Assembly (NCBI RefSeq): GCF_001373415.1
Contig: NZ_CDSE01000010.1
Span: 62,001 to 126,000, forward strand
Direction of reading: 5' to 3'
Source: Paenibacillus dakarensis
GTDB lineage: Bacteria; Bacillota; Bacilli; Paenibacillales; Paenibacillaceae
DNA length: 64,000 bases
The notes beneath the pieces are model-generated. The model was not told the origin of the DNA, did not search any database, and worked only from the letters and a program-made list of their open reading frames with translations. Below are positions 42,522-51,165 of this stretch, piece after piece. The first letter of the stretch is position 1. Every line of letters begins with the position of its first letter. The translations under genes and the position numbers were made by a program.

Positions 42522-43399
42522 TGAACGCAATTGAATTACATAATCTATCAAAAGCATACTCTTTATTTAAGGTTGATCAGGTATCTTTGAATGTTAAGAA
42601 AGGCTATATCACAGGTCTGATTGGTCCTAATGGCGCTGGTAAAAGCACGTTGATCAAGATGATGCTTGGCATGATCCGTCCGGACTCTGGCAGTATAACC
42701 ATTTTGGGCCGTGAAATGCCTGGAGATGAGGTAGATATAAAGCAGCGTGTTGGTATTGTGTCGGATGATTGCTTCTATTATGACCATCTTACGATTCGTG
42801 ACACGAAGAATATGATCGCACCTTTTTATCAGAAATGGAATGAACAGAAATTTAATAGTTATCTTGATCAATTTGAGTTGTCTAACAAAATGAAAGTTCA
42901 AAATTTATCTAAAGGGATGAAGGTGAAGCTGGCTCTTGCGATTGCTTTGTCCCATGAAGCAGAGCTATTAATCATGGATGAGCCGACATCCGGACTTGAT
43001 CCGATATTTAGAAGGGAAATGCTCGATCTTCTTACGGATATGATGCAGGACGAGAAAAACACCATTCTGTTCTCAACCCACATAACGACAGATTTGGACC
43101 GTATTGCTGACTACATTACCTTCATTAATCGCGGGCAGACTGTATTCAATGAAGCTAAAGAAGATCTGTTTGAAAAATACGCGATCGTGAAAGGTGATGT
43201 CCAGCTTCTTGATTCCGATATTCGAAAAATGTTTCTTGGGCTTCGTGAAACATCTGTTGGTTTTGAGGGCTTGGTTAGCAATAAGCCGGAGGCAGAAATG
43301 CTCTTCGGCCATTATGCAGTTTTGGAAGAACCTTCTTTAGAAGATATCATGTATTTTACAACCCGGGGAGGACGTGTCGATGCTTCATTTGCTTCGTAA
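42521..43399 (+). CDS. ABC transporter ATPase (YtrB type)
   Basis: A 292-residue ABC ATPase: Walker A GPNGAGKST, a Q-loop region, signature LSKGM (in place of LSGGQ), Walker B LLIMDEPTSGLD with catalytic Glu, and switch His in FSTHITTD. The C-terminal 70 residues form the extra domain seen in GntR-linked exporters. The ATG overlaps the stop of the GntR gene by one base (TAATG), so translation is coupled. YtrA operons respond to cell-wall antibiotics such as ramoplanin in B. subtilis; whether this one does is not known. Confidence 0.88.
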   Translation: MNAIELHNLSKAYSLFKVDQVSLNVKKGYITGLIGPNGAGKSTLIKMMLGMIRPDSGSITILGREMPGDEVDIKQRVGIVSDDCFYYDHLTIRDTKNMIAPFYQKWNEQKFNSYLDQFELSNKMKVQNLSKGMKVKLALAIALSHEAELLIMDEPTSGLDPIFRREMLDLLTDMMQDEKNTILFSTHITTDLDRIADYITFINRGQTVFNEAKEDLFEKYAIVKGDVQLLDSDIRKMFLGLRETSVGFEGLVSNKPEAEMLFGHYAVLEEPSLEDIMYFTTRGGRVDASFAS

Positions 43400-44006
43400 A
43401 GATTTCATAGCCTTAAAAAGCTCACTTTGGATGGTGCTTTTTTTTCTCGCGGTATATAGTATTGTTTTCATTCCAAAAAGTGAATTGTCCATGTATTTTG
43501 TAGGGATATATACAGCTTTCGCTTCCATATTTCTTGTAACGAATATCGATATTAAAAACAATAACCATACCTTTTTGGTCACACTGCCGGTTAGCCGTAA
43601 ACATATTATCCAAGCCAAATTCATAACAGCTGTAGTATTCATGCTTCTCGGGGTGTTCGCCAACTATGGAATACACTGGATTGCAAAATTAGCTTTCCCG
43701 CAATTTCAAAAGCCGGACTATTCTCTATTATCTATATTGATTCCAATTGGAGCCGTGCTTATCTTAATTTCGATCTATATGCCTTTATTTTATGCTCTAA
43801 ACAAAAAAGGTACCGGAATTATAAACATCGTATTTTTAATAACATTAGTTATTTTATCGGAGCCAACAGCTATGCTTATAACTTTGGTGAACGGGGAAGA
43901 TTTCTACAACGATCCGGTTATGCTATTACTCCCAATCGGCATCTTACTGATATTTGTGGCTTCTTACTTCTTAACGGTAAAATTGTTCACTAGAAAAGAC
44001 CTATGA
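43380..44006 (+). CDS. ABC-2 type permease
   Basis: A 208-residue membrane protein with six hydrophobic segments (ABC2_membrane_5, PF13346 type), the partner of the preceding ATPase. The pattern LVTLPVSRKHIIQAKFI near residue 63 is typical of this family, in which it links helices 2 and 3. The ATG at 43380 follows GGGGAGGA by about 8 bases; a GTG at 43374 is an alternative. The gene starts inside the end of the ATPase gene, which supports co-translation. No third gene follows in the same transcript. Confidence 0.85.
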   Translation: MLHLLRKDFIALKSSLWMVLFFLAVYSIVFIPKSELSMYFVGIYTAFASIFLVTNIDIKNNNHTFLVTLPVSRKHIIQAKFITAVVFMLLGVFANYGIHWIAKLAFPQFQKPDYSLLSILIPIGAVLILISIYMPLFYALNKKGTGIINIVFLITLVILSEPTAMLITLVNGEDFYNDPVMLLLPIGILLIFVASYFLTVKLFTRKDL

Positions 44007-44239
44007 TTCCATAATTACTTCCCTGTAGAGACAAAGGAACCTATCTAAATACCTAAATCGGGACCACCGCTAATATCGGATATGATCGATCGGGAGTTTA
44101 TAGACGAAAAGAATCATTTTTCCGGGAAATTCGATGAAATGGGTGTACTCCGGCTGTGGTATGTAATACGATCAGACAAATGTCTTTTTTGCTAAATAAC
44201 ATGTAAAAATGGGCTGTATCGTTAATGGAGGGAAAAATT

Positions 44240-45139
44240 GTGAAAATTTCGAAAGCAATTTTGATTGTACTAGGTGGCATTTGTTTGGTAGCAACAGGCT
44301 GTACTGATGAGAAAAAAGCAGATCAAAAAAATACAGAAAAGATAGAGCAGACGGTGGTAACACTCGAGAAATCATCACAAAATGGAAAGGATATCAGAAT
44401 ACCGCACAACGAGCGTCTGAATTTATCCACTGACCAGAAGTGGATTGAGGAACAGGGACACCAGTCCGACCTGATACGGCTGCAATGGACGGCGGAAAGG
44501 GCCAAACCGGCGATTGCATGGGCCGACGAGAAAGGAAAAGATAAAACAGCGATCATCTCCCACGAAAAAGCCAATAATCCGGAGCAGCAGGACCATAAGC
44601 ATATCTCGATCGAAACTACAATGTCCCCGACAGGTCAACATGCAGACCAGTTATTTACCCGCTTTGAAATCCCCTATGACACCGATGTAAGTGAGATTCG
44701 TACCCATTCATCCAATTTCAATGTAATGAGCGGAGTTCTGCGGGTAGCAGGTGAAAGCGAAACCAACCGGGACCTTCAGTTCAGTAAGTCCGGCAATGAC
44801 AATGCAACAACACCAAGATGGACAGTACGGGCAGACAACTCCAAGGAGTCCGGGGACAATACGGGGACCAACCTGCAGTTTGTCCGTTATGGTGATGATG
44901 GCGAAGTGATCGATGCACCGCTTACGATACAGCGCACTAACGGTAATATAGGAGTTGGCGCGAATGACCCGGACACCAAGCTTGATATAAACGGAGACAA
45001 GCTGCGAATCCGCGAAAAGTATACGCCTGCTTCCTCCAAAGCTTCCTGCAGTCAAGGGCAAATGGCTTGGGACGATCAGTATGTCTATGTCTGTGTTGCC
45101 GAGGACAGCTGGAAAAGAACTGAATTATCAACTTGGTAG
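44240..45139 (+). CDS. Lipoprotein with phage tail-fibre-like C-terminus
   Basis: A 299-residue predicted lipoprotein. The signal ends in the lipobox VATGC (C21), followed by a charged linker rich in Lys, Asp and Gln. The region to about residue 220 has no family I recognise. The last 80 residues read like phage and adhesin fibre ends: NGNIGVGANDPDTKLDING in parts, then SQGQMAWDDQYVYVCVAEDSWKRTELSTW, similar to the trimeric-fibre GIGT-x-P-x-x-L-x-V-x-G motif. The GTG at 44240 is used, with GGAGGG 8 bases upstream; an ATG at 44225 would read through that site. Probably a surface-bound trimeric fibre; role unknown. Confidence 0.65.
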   Translation: MKISKAILIVLGGICLVATGCTDEKKADQKNTEKIEQTVVTLEKSSQNGKDIRIPHNERLNLSTDQKWIEEQGHQSDLIRLQWTAERAKPAIAWADEKGKDKTAIISHEKANNPEQQDHKHISIETTMSPTGQHADQLFTRFEIPYDTDVSEIRTHSSNFNVMSGVLRVAGESETNRDLQFSKSGNDNATTPRWTVRADNSKESGDNTGTNLQFVRYGDDGEVIDAPLTIQRTNGNIGVGANDPDTKLDINGDKLRIREKYTPASSKASCSQGQMAWDDQYVYVCVAEDSWKRTELSTW

Positions 45140-45250
45140 CTACATAGAGAATTAAGTGGCAAGCAGCCGGCAGCATTTTATTCAGATGTTGTTATTATTT
45201 ATGAAATATGTTCATAAACCTTTGTTAGCAGGAACAAAGGAGGTATGCCA

Positions 45251-46054
45251 TTGAACCAATCAGCCCTTTTTGAACATCGCTTCTGGCTGCAGATATTAGG
45301 TGATCATGGAAGATTTATTTTTAACACGCTCTCCCCGAAGGAAACGACAGATATTCAAAACGCCGAATATTTCATACACGCATTCGACCAGCTTCTGGAT
45401 CAGGCAAGAAGCATCCAATCTGATTCACAACTTGCTTCTCTGAATCAGCAGGCCTGCAAGCTGACGACCGAACTGCGACAGTTCAAGCTCAGTATCCTTC
45501 AGCGGCTTCTGCTAGGCCAGATCACGATTGGCCTGACGCCAACCTTTATCAATCATATGGTAAACGAGCTCGAAGAGTATTTGCGAATTCTAACCAGCTT
45601 GCTTGAAGGGAAGGGAGTTCCGAGATTCGATGCACTCCATCATGATTTTCTGTGGCTGCCCGATGCCGTTGGTCATGCTGCTGCGATAGCAAGTGATCTG
45701 GATCTTGTTGAAAAGCGCTTGATTCACAAAAGCAAGGCATTTGAAGAACATTTTGTTCAATTTTATATGAAAAGTATCGAGATGGCGGGGTACATGCGAA
45801 CGCAGCTTTGTGATTTTCCGGCATTCCGTAAATTTCATCTTGACGTCAATGTTGAAATGAATTTATTCAGAGGTTTTTTGAAAGAACTGGAAGATTTAGA
45901 GCTATCGGCTGAAGTGCTCGACCGCATATCCCCGCTTATGCCAGATCATATGCTGCGAGAAGAGTGCTATTATTTAACCAAGCTTGCTCAATTAGAATTG
46001 GTACCTGATCCGAAATGTCAACCGGACCATCCAAGAATCGATGAGAAGATATAA
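45251..46054 (+). CDS. DUF2935 family protein
   Basis: A 267-residue all-helical protein made of two similar halves, each starting with an E-H-x-x-W/F-x-x-I-x-x-D/F motif: FEHRFWLQILGDHGRF at the start and FLWLPDAVGHAAAIASDL near 135. Conserved Glu and His residues resemble a ferritin-like metal site. The family is common in Bacilli and Clostridia and has no known biochemical role. AAAGGAGGT fixes a TTG start at 45251; an ATG at 45245 would sit directly on the site. A terminator follows, so it is a single-gene unit. Confidence 0.75.
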   Translation: MNQSALFEHRFWLQILGDHGRFIFNTLSPKETTDIQNAEYFIHAFDQLLDQARSIQSDSQLASLNQQACKLTTELRQFKLSILQRLLLGQITIGLTPTFINHMVNELEEYLRILTSLLEGKGVPRFDALHHDFLWLPDAVGHAAAIASDLDLVEKRLIHKSKAFEEHFVQFYMKSIEMAGYMRTQLCDFPAFRKFHLDVNVEMNLFRGFLKELEDLELSAEVLDRISPLMPDHMLREECYYLTKLAQLELVPDPKCQPDHPRIDEKI

Positions 46055-46056
46055 CA

Positions 46057-46082
46057 CGCCGCTGAAAAGCGGCTTTTTCTTT
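46057..46082 (+). terminator. Terminator of the DUF2935 gene
   Basis: GCCGC/GCGGC stem with a TGAAAA loop, then TTTTTCTTTT. Confidence 0.8.
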
Positions 46083-46228
46083 TATACTAGGTTAAATGAA
46101 CAGTGGAAGGGAATTGATGGTTAGTTCTATTTTTGCAGAGCCGCTTTCGTTATAATAACAGATATCTGTTTCTTACGGAGAAGAGCATCGATTTACGATG
46201 GATGTCCTGGTTAACCTGAACGATTAGG

Positions 46229-46276
46229 CACAGAACCACACCACGATGAAAAATCGATGGAAGTGGTTCTTTTGTT
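46229..46276 (+). promoter_or_regulatory. Hairpin in the leader of the MocR-Ddl operon
   Basis: Arms AGAACCAC and GTGGTTCT with a 30-base interior containing a weak ATCG/CGAT pairing, followed by TTTGTTAT. It lies about 44 bases before the GTG of the MocR gene. It could be a terminator-like attenuator, or simply the end of upstream transcripts. Direct repeats CGATGGA (46197, 46255) nearby may be MocR binding sites. Confidence 0.4.
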
Positions 46277-46319
46277 ATATTTATTGGTATGCCAGAATGA
46301 TATAGGAGGGCGATGTAAG

Positions 46320-47771
46320 GTGTTTTATGATTTCAAGCCCATGAATGATCGTCCCGTATCGCTTCAAGTGAAGGAATACTTGAAACGATTAATTATAAAA
46401 GGGGTACTGCAGCCTCACCAAAAGCTCCCGTCTACGCGTGAGCTAAGCACACTGCTGAATTTGAGCCGCAACACCATTATTTCGGCTTACGAGGGCTTAG
46501 AGGATGACGGATTTGCCTATACCATACACGGAAAAGGCAGTTATGTTGCAGAAACTTCAAGCAGTGCAGCGAACACGTCCTGGGATTTGGACTGGGGGGC
46601 ACGCGTGAACGAGTATGCGCAGCAAGCATCGGAGCTTGATATGATGAAACGCGGAATTCGCGCCGGGAAGGGGACGATCTCCTTTACGAGCATTGCTCCT
46701 GATGAGAAGCTGTTCGATCTCGAAAATGTTAAAAGGGCATTTCAAGATCGAATGTCGGTGGAAGGCAATGTCCTTCTTAACTACGGTTATGCAAAGGGAT
46801 ATAAACCGTTAATCGAATACCTGCTTCATTATATGGATCAAAAGGGCGTCAATTTGAAGGAAAAGGATATTTTGATTACCGATGGGTTCACGGAGGGCTT
46901 CGATATCGTCCTGTCAGCATTAAGCAAGAAGCACGGCTCGATCATCTGCGAGAATCCGACGCATAATACCGCGATCAAGAATCTTAAGCTTCATGGATAT
47001 GAGATAACAGGAATTACGATGGAAGAGGACGGCATCAGTCTTTCTGAGCTGGAACAGGCTTTATCGGAGAAAGCCTTCGACTGTGCATACTTTGTTCCTT
47101 CCTACCATAATCCTACGGGGATTGTGATGTCACCTGAGAAAAGATTAAAACTAATGAAGCTGATGGAGCGTTATCAGGTTCCCGTCATTGAAGATGGCTT
47201 CAACGAAGAGCTTCGTTACTCCGGCTCCCATGTAGCTCCGCTAATCGCTACGGCAGGACAGGGCAATGGCGTTATCTACATTGGCAGCTTCTCCAAAGTA
47301 TTGTTTCCCGGGCTCCGGGTCGGCTGGATCCTTGCAGACCGGGAATTGATTGATTATCTGGTTAGCATCAAGCGTGCACGCAGTATTCATACATCTACAC
47401 TGGATCAGTCGATTCTTTATCAATACTTGTATAACGGCAATTTTGAAAAATATTTAAAAAAGGCAAGATCCGAATATAAGCGGAAATACGAATGGACAAA
47501 GCAGTGCTGTGAGGAATTCATTCCCTATGAGCGGTTGTCGGGTGATGGAGGGCTTCACCTGTTTGTTACCTTTGAAGAGGGTTTCGATACCAGGGAATTG
47601 CTCGCAGCCTGCTCCCGTAAAGGTGTCATCTTCACGCCTGGTGACAACTTCTACACGAAGGATGGTCAAGGGCGGAATACGATGCGCATCGGATTTTCAA
47701 GAGTGTCAGACGATGAGATTAACAAGGGAATTCGGATTATCGGCGAAACAGCCAGACAACTGAGAGGATAG
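46320..47771 (+). CDS. MocR-family (GntR/aminotransferase) regulator, DdlR-like
   Basis: A 483-residue fusion: an N-terminal GntR winged helix (about 1-75: QKLPSTRELSTLLNLSRNTIISAYEGLE in pieces) and a fold type I aminotransferase domain that binds PLP through the Lys in IGSFSKVLFPGLRVGW. In MocR proteins this domain senses an amino acid rather than catalysing. A GTG start at 46320, 9 bases after AGGAGGG, gives the normal length; an ATG at 46257 lacks a site. The ddl gene begins 10 bases after the stop. DdlR of Brevibacillus brevis is a MocR protein that activates ddl, which fits this arrangement well. Confidence 0.85.
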   Translation: MFYDFKPMNDRPVSLQVKEYLKRLIIKGVLQPHQKLPSTRELSTLLNLSRNTIISAYEGLEDDGFAYTIHGKGSYVAETSSSAANTSWDLDWGARVNEYAQQASELDMMKRGIRAGKGTISFTSIAPDEKLFDLENVKRAFQDRMSVEGNVLLNYGYAKGYKPLIEYLLHYMDQKGVNLKEKDILITDGFTEGFDIVLSALSKKHGSIICENPTHNTAIKNLKLHGYEITGITMEEDGISLSELEQALSEKAFDCAYFVPSYHNPTGIVMSPEKRLKLMKLMERYQVPVIEDGFNEELRYSGSHVAPLIATAGQGNGVIYIGSFSKVLFPGLRVGWILADRELIDYLVSIKRARSIHTSTLDQSILYQYLYNGNFEKYLKKARSEYKRKYEWTKQCCEEFIPYERLSGDGGLHLFVTFEEGFDTRELLAACSRKGVIFTPGDNFYTKDGQGRNTMRIGFSRVSDDEINKGIRIIGETARQLRG

Positions 47772-47781
47772 AGGTGCGGTT

Positions 47782-48717
47782 ATGAAGGTTGGCGTAATTA
47801 TGGGCGGTATTTCATCAGAACGCGAGGTATCACTAAAAACGGGCGAGGTCATCCTTGCTCATCTGGATCGGGAAAAATATGACGTTAAACCGATCGCCAT
47901 CACGAAGCGGGAAGAGTTAATCGACAAGGTGAAGGGCATCGATATTGCGTTGCTGGCGCTGCATGGTTCCTATGGGGAGGACGGTACCGTTCAAGGTGCC
48001 TTGGAAACGCTCGGCATTCCTTACACAGGCAGCGGCGTTTTATCCAGCAGCATATGTATGGATAAAGACTTGTCCAAGAAGCTTCTTCGTGCGGAGGGAA
48101 TTTCCACACCGGACTGGGTCTGCTGGAACAGCATTGAGGAATATGATCCTGAGGCTATAGGGAGAATGGGATACCCGGTTATTGTGAAGCCGAATTCCGG
48201 CGGCTCCAGCATTGGAACAGAGCTTGTGACCGATGAGAACGCACTGCACAAGGCGGTTCAAGAGGCTTTTCGCTGGGATGAGTCGGTTATGATCGAGAGT
48301 TACATTAAAGGAGAAGAAATTACATGCTCCATTCTGGACGGGGAACTTCTGCCCATCATAGGAATCCGTTCCGCTCAATCCGAATGGTTCGACTACCAGG
48401 CTAAATACGTGGATGGCGGCGCAGAAGAGCAAGTCATTACATTGCCAACCAAGCTAGATGAACGTGTCAGATCGATGGCTATGAATTGCTTCAAGGTCTT
48501 GAAATGCAGCGTATACGGAAGAGTAGATATGATGATCAGAGACGGCATCCCGTATGTTCTGGAAGTGAATACTCTTCCCGGCATGACGACCAACAGCCTG
48601 CTTCCGAAAAGTGCTAAAGCGGCAGGGATTCCCTTCAGTGAGCTGCTTGACCGAATTATTGCTTGTTCCTGGGAGGAACGCACAAAAAAACGGGGAGAGA
48701 TGAATAATGTCGAATGA
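47782..48717 (+). CDS. ddl: D-alanine--D-alanine ligase
   Basis: A 311-residue ATP-grasp ligase that joins two D-alanines for peptidoglycan. Motifs include GGISSEREVSLKTG (Glu that orients the first D-Ala), LHGSYGEDGTVQG, KPNSGGSSIG (ATP-lid Ser) and the omega loop FDYQAKY, which keeps the Lys-Tyr pair. Retention of that Tyr favours D-Ala-D-Ala; D-Ala-D-lactate ligases carry Phe there. It closely resembles the short Ddl (DdlB) of the Bacillus cereus group. GAGGTG precedes the ATG. A longer housekeeping Ddl is likely elsewhere in the genome. Genes at both sides suggest a regulated paralogue for wall stress or spore wall. Confidence 0.92.
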   Translation: MKVGVIMGGISSEREVSLKTGEVILAHLDREKYDVKPIAITKREELIDKVKGIDIALLALHGSYGEDGTVQGALETLGIPYTGSGVLSSSICMDKDLSKKLLRAEGISTPDWVCWNSIEEYDPEAIGRMGYPVIVKPNSGGSSIGTELVTDENALHKAVQEAFRWDESVMIESYIKGEEITCSILDGELLPIIGIRSAQSEWFDYQAKYVDGGAEEQVITLPTKLDERVRSMAMNCFKVLKCSVYGRVDMMIRDGIPYVLEVNTLPGMTTNSLLPKSAKAAGIPFSELLDRIIACSWEERTKKRGEMNNVE

Positions 48718-49882
48718 ATTCATTACATCACGGGTTTTAGATATTCCCCCATCCGGCATTCGTGCTTTCTTCGAGCTGACCCAGGGGAGTGGGGATATCA
48801 TTCCCCTGGGTGTTGGCGAGCCGGATTTTGAAACACCGGAGCCTGTTCGTGCAGCTTGCGTGCGCGCTTTAAACGAAGGAAGAACGAAATATACGCCGAA
48901 TGCAGGCTTAATGGAGCTTCGTGAAGCTATTTCTTCATATTTGGAGAATGGCTTTAATCTTACATATCAGCCGTGCGATGAAATTCTCGTCACGGTAGGA
49001 AGCAGTGAAGCGGTAGATTTGGCTTTCCGGACTTTCATTTCTCCGGGGGATGAGGTTCTCATTCCTGTACCAACATACATTGCCTATGCACCGATTACCC
49101 ACCTGTATGGCGGGAAAGTAGTGGAGGTTGAGACGTCTGCGGATCACAATTTCAAGCTTACAGCAGAGGCGCTGCAGGAGAAAATAACTCCGCGCACAAA
49201 GGTGCTGATGCTGAACTTTCCAAGCAATCCAACAGGTGCGGTGATGACTGAGCAGGACTGGCTGCCCATTGCCAAGCTTATAATTGAGAACAATCTGATC
49301 GTCATTTCGGATGAAATTTATGCAGAGCTGACATATGGTCAACAGCATGTAAGCATAGCATCGCTTCCGGGTATGAAGGAACGGACAATCATTATTAACG
49401 GCTTCTCTAAAGCCTTCGCGATGACAGGCTGGAGAATCGGTTATGCATGCGGACCTCAGGATTTAATCGCAGCTATGCTGAAGATCCATCAATACACCGT
49501 GATGTGTGCGCCTGTTCTGGGTCAAATTGCGGCACTCGAATCTTTACGCTGCGGATTAGAAGCGAAGGAAGAGATGAAGGCGGTGTATGATGGCCGCCGG
49601 CAGATGTTCGTAAAAGGATTGAGAGAAATCGGGCTTACCTGTCATGAGCCGCAGGGTGCATTCTATGCATTTCCTTCCATTGCCCATACAGGACTTACTT
49701 CTGAGGAATTTGCCACTCAACTGGTGAGTGAAGTCGGCGTTGCGGCAGTACCGGGTCATGTATTCGGATCCGGAGGCGAAGGACATATCCGCTGCTCCTA
49801 TGCAGCTTCAACAGAGAATCTGACCAAGGCGCTTGAACGGATAGAGCGATTTGTAAGCAGCCGAGCTTGCGTTATGATATAA
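48707..49882 (+). CDS. Class I aminotransferase (PatA/YugH-like)
   Basis: A 391-residue PLP enzyme of fold type I. The PLP Lys is in NGFSKAFAMTGWRIGY; NFPSNPTG, SDEIYAELTY and the C-terminal region with Arg for the alpha-carboxylate are all present. It is very similar in pattern to B. subtilis YugH and PatA, which transaminate aspartate, aromatic acids or N-acetyl-diaminopimelate. Its ATG lies inside the last codons of ddl (11-base overlap), showing tight co-translation. GGGGAGAG supplies the ribosome site. With the MocR regulator and Ddl it may supply a wall precursor (DAP or D-amino acid chemistry). The exact substrate is unknown. Confidence 0.85.
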   Translation: MSNEFITSRVLDIPPSGIRAFFELTQGSGDIIPLGVGEPDFETPEPVRAACVRALNEGRTKYTPNAGLMELREAISSYLENGFNLTYQPCDEILVTVGSSEAVDLAFRTFISPGDEVLIPVPTYIAYAPITHLYGGKVVEVETSADHNFKLTAEALQEKITPRTKVLMLNFPSNPTGAVMTEQDWLPIAKLIIENNLIVISDEIYAELTYGQQHVSIASLPGMKERTIIINGFSKAFAMTGWRIGYACGPQDLIAAMLKIHQYTVMCAPVLGQIAALESLRCGLEAKEEMKAVYDGRRQMFVKGLREIGLTCHEPQGAFYAFPSIAHTGLTSEEFATQLVSEVGVAAVPGHVFGSGGEGHIRCSYAASTENLTKALERIERFVSSRACVMI

Positions 49883-49892
49883 GGAATTGCAA

Positions 49893-49926
49893 CAAGCCAC
49901 TGATCTTTGATCGGTGGCTTGTTTGT
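49893..49926 (+). terminator. Terminator of the MocR-ddl-aminotransferase operon
   Basis: Arms CAAGCCAC and GTGGCTTG with inner GATC/GATC pairing, then TTTGTATTT. Confidence 0.8.
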
Positions 49927-50014
49927 ATTTACAGGGTCATTTTTCCAGGTGAATATATTATAATCAGTAATCGTAGGGTTTAAGAATGAATAGACGGCCA
50001 TGGAGGGTGAAATC

Positions 50015-51076
50015 GTGACGGACGAAGTAAATACGACAGGTTGGGATGCAATTGAAGAAGAAGTAACGAAGCTATACGGGGAACAGGAGCCGAAGCATTA
50101 TGGTACCGCTATTCCTTATATGCTTGGTGGTCAAGACCCGTTAGATGGCCTTAGTGCTTATAAAGCGGAATCACCTTCTCCACACTGGCATATTGTAACC
50201 TTCGGATTCTCGGAGCTTTATGAGAAGGAGTTGGAGAATCCCGATTATAGCGGGTATGGATTTGAGCTTACTTTCCGGGTGGCCCGGCAGATGGACGAGG
50301 AGGAGCCACCGGCATGGGCGTTAAACCTGCTGCAAAATATGGGGCGATATGTGTTTAACAGCGGTAATGTATTTGCTTCAGGTGATTACTTAGATGCTAA
50401 TGGCCCGATTTGTCTGGGAGCCGATACGCAATTAACAGCGCTTGCTTTTATACCAGATCCAGAGCTTGAACCGATACATACACCTAATGGACGTGTTGAA
50501 TTCCTGCAAATGGTTGGAATCACTGAAGATGAGCTGGAAGCCATGAAAACATGGAATACACGGGGCGTACTCGAAGCCGGAAAAGCCGAGATCCCGGGTT
50601 ATATCACGGATCTATCTCGAGAATCCATTCTACGAGTCCCTGCTGTACAGGAAAGTGTGCATAGTGGGATAGGGCGAGACGGGTCGAGTACAGGTTTTTT
50701 ATTTGTAGACCAATTGGCTTGGAATCCTGGAAAGAATGGTCTGTTCAGCAAGAAGCCGTCTGTGCTTACAATTGGTGCGAAGCAGGCAGAAACGGTTGAA
50801 AAACTGCTGCGGGGAAGACTGCTTAAAGGAAAAGAATTAACATTGGCGAACAGGGATTTAAGCGTGACATTGCAGCCCGCTGCAACGACAAGCATTGAAA
50901 TGAACGCGGACAAAGTCCTTTTGAAGCTTGATGAGACGGTTATTAACGAGCTCATGCATAAACTGCAGCCGCAGGAAGATGAGATTCGGTTGTCTTCATA
51001 TAAAGACCTGAGCATACAAGTCGTTAAAACATACATCAGGGATCAAGATGGGAATGTGGTAACTACCGTCGGATAG
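50015..51076 (+). CDS. SUFU-domain protein
   Basis: A 353-residue protein with the suppressor-of-fused domain (PF05076) in its first 180 residues: HWHIVTFGFSELY, GYGFELTFRVAR, ALNLLQNMGRYVFNSGNVFASGDYL and QLTALAFIPDPEL in pieces. The last 170 residues are a beta-rich domain also found with bacterial SUFU proteins. Bacterial SUFU proteins are known or predicted immunity proteins to polymorphic toxins. Here no toxin gene is beside it, so it may be a free-standing immunity protein against other strains. The GTG at 50015 follows GGAGGGTG; an ATG at 50000 includes it. Flanked by terminators, so expressed alone. Confidence 0.85.
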   Translation: MTDEVNTTGWDAIEEEVTKLYGEQEPKHYGTAIPYMLGGQDPLDGLSAYKAESPSPHWHIVTFGFSELYEKELENPDYSGYGFELTFRVARQMDEEEPPAWALNLLQNMGRYVFNSGNVFASGDYLDANGPICLGADTQLTALAFIPDPELEPIHTPNGRVEFLQMVGITEDELEAMKTWNTRGVLEAGKAEIPGYITDLSRESILRVPAVQESVHSGIGRDGSSTGFLFVDQLAWNPGKNGLFSKKPSVLTIGAKQAETVEKLLRGRLLKGKELTLANRDLSVTLQPAATTSIEMNADKVLLKLDETVINELMHKLQPQEDEIRLSSYKDLSIQVVKTYIRDQDGNVVTTVG

Positions 51077-51131
51077 ATATTGACTATAATGGATTAATCT
51101 GAGTACATACGGAGTTATAATCGAGACAAAT

Positions 51132-51165
51132 AAGCCTGTCGTTTCGGCAGGCTATTTAATTTTTT
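51132..51165. terminator. Bidirectional terminator
   Basis: AAGCCTGTC and GGCAGGCTA-type arms around GTTTC, A-rich before and T-rich after. It serves the SUFU gene and the convergent reductase gene. Confidence 0.75.
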
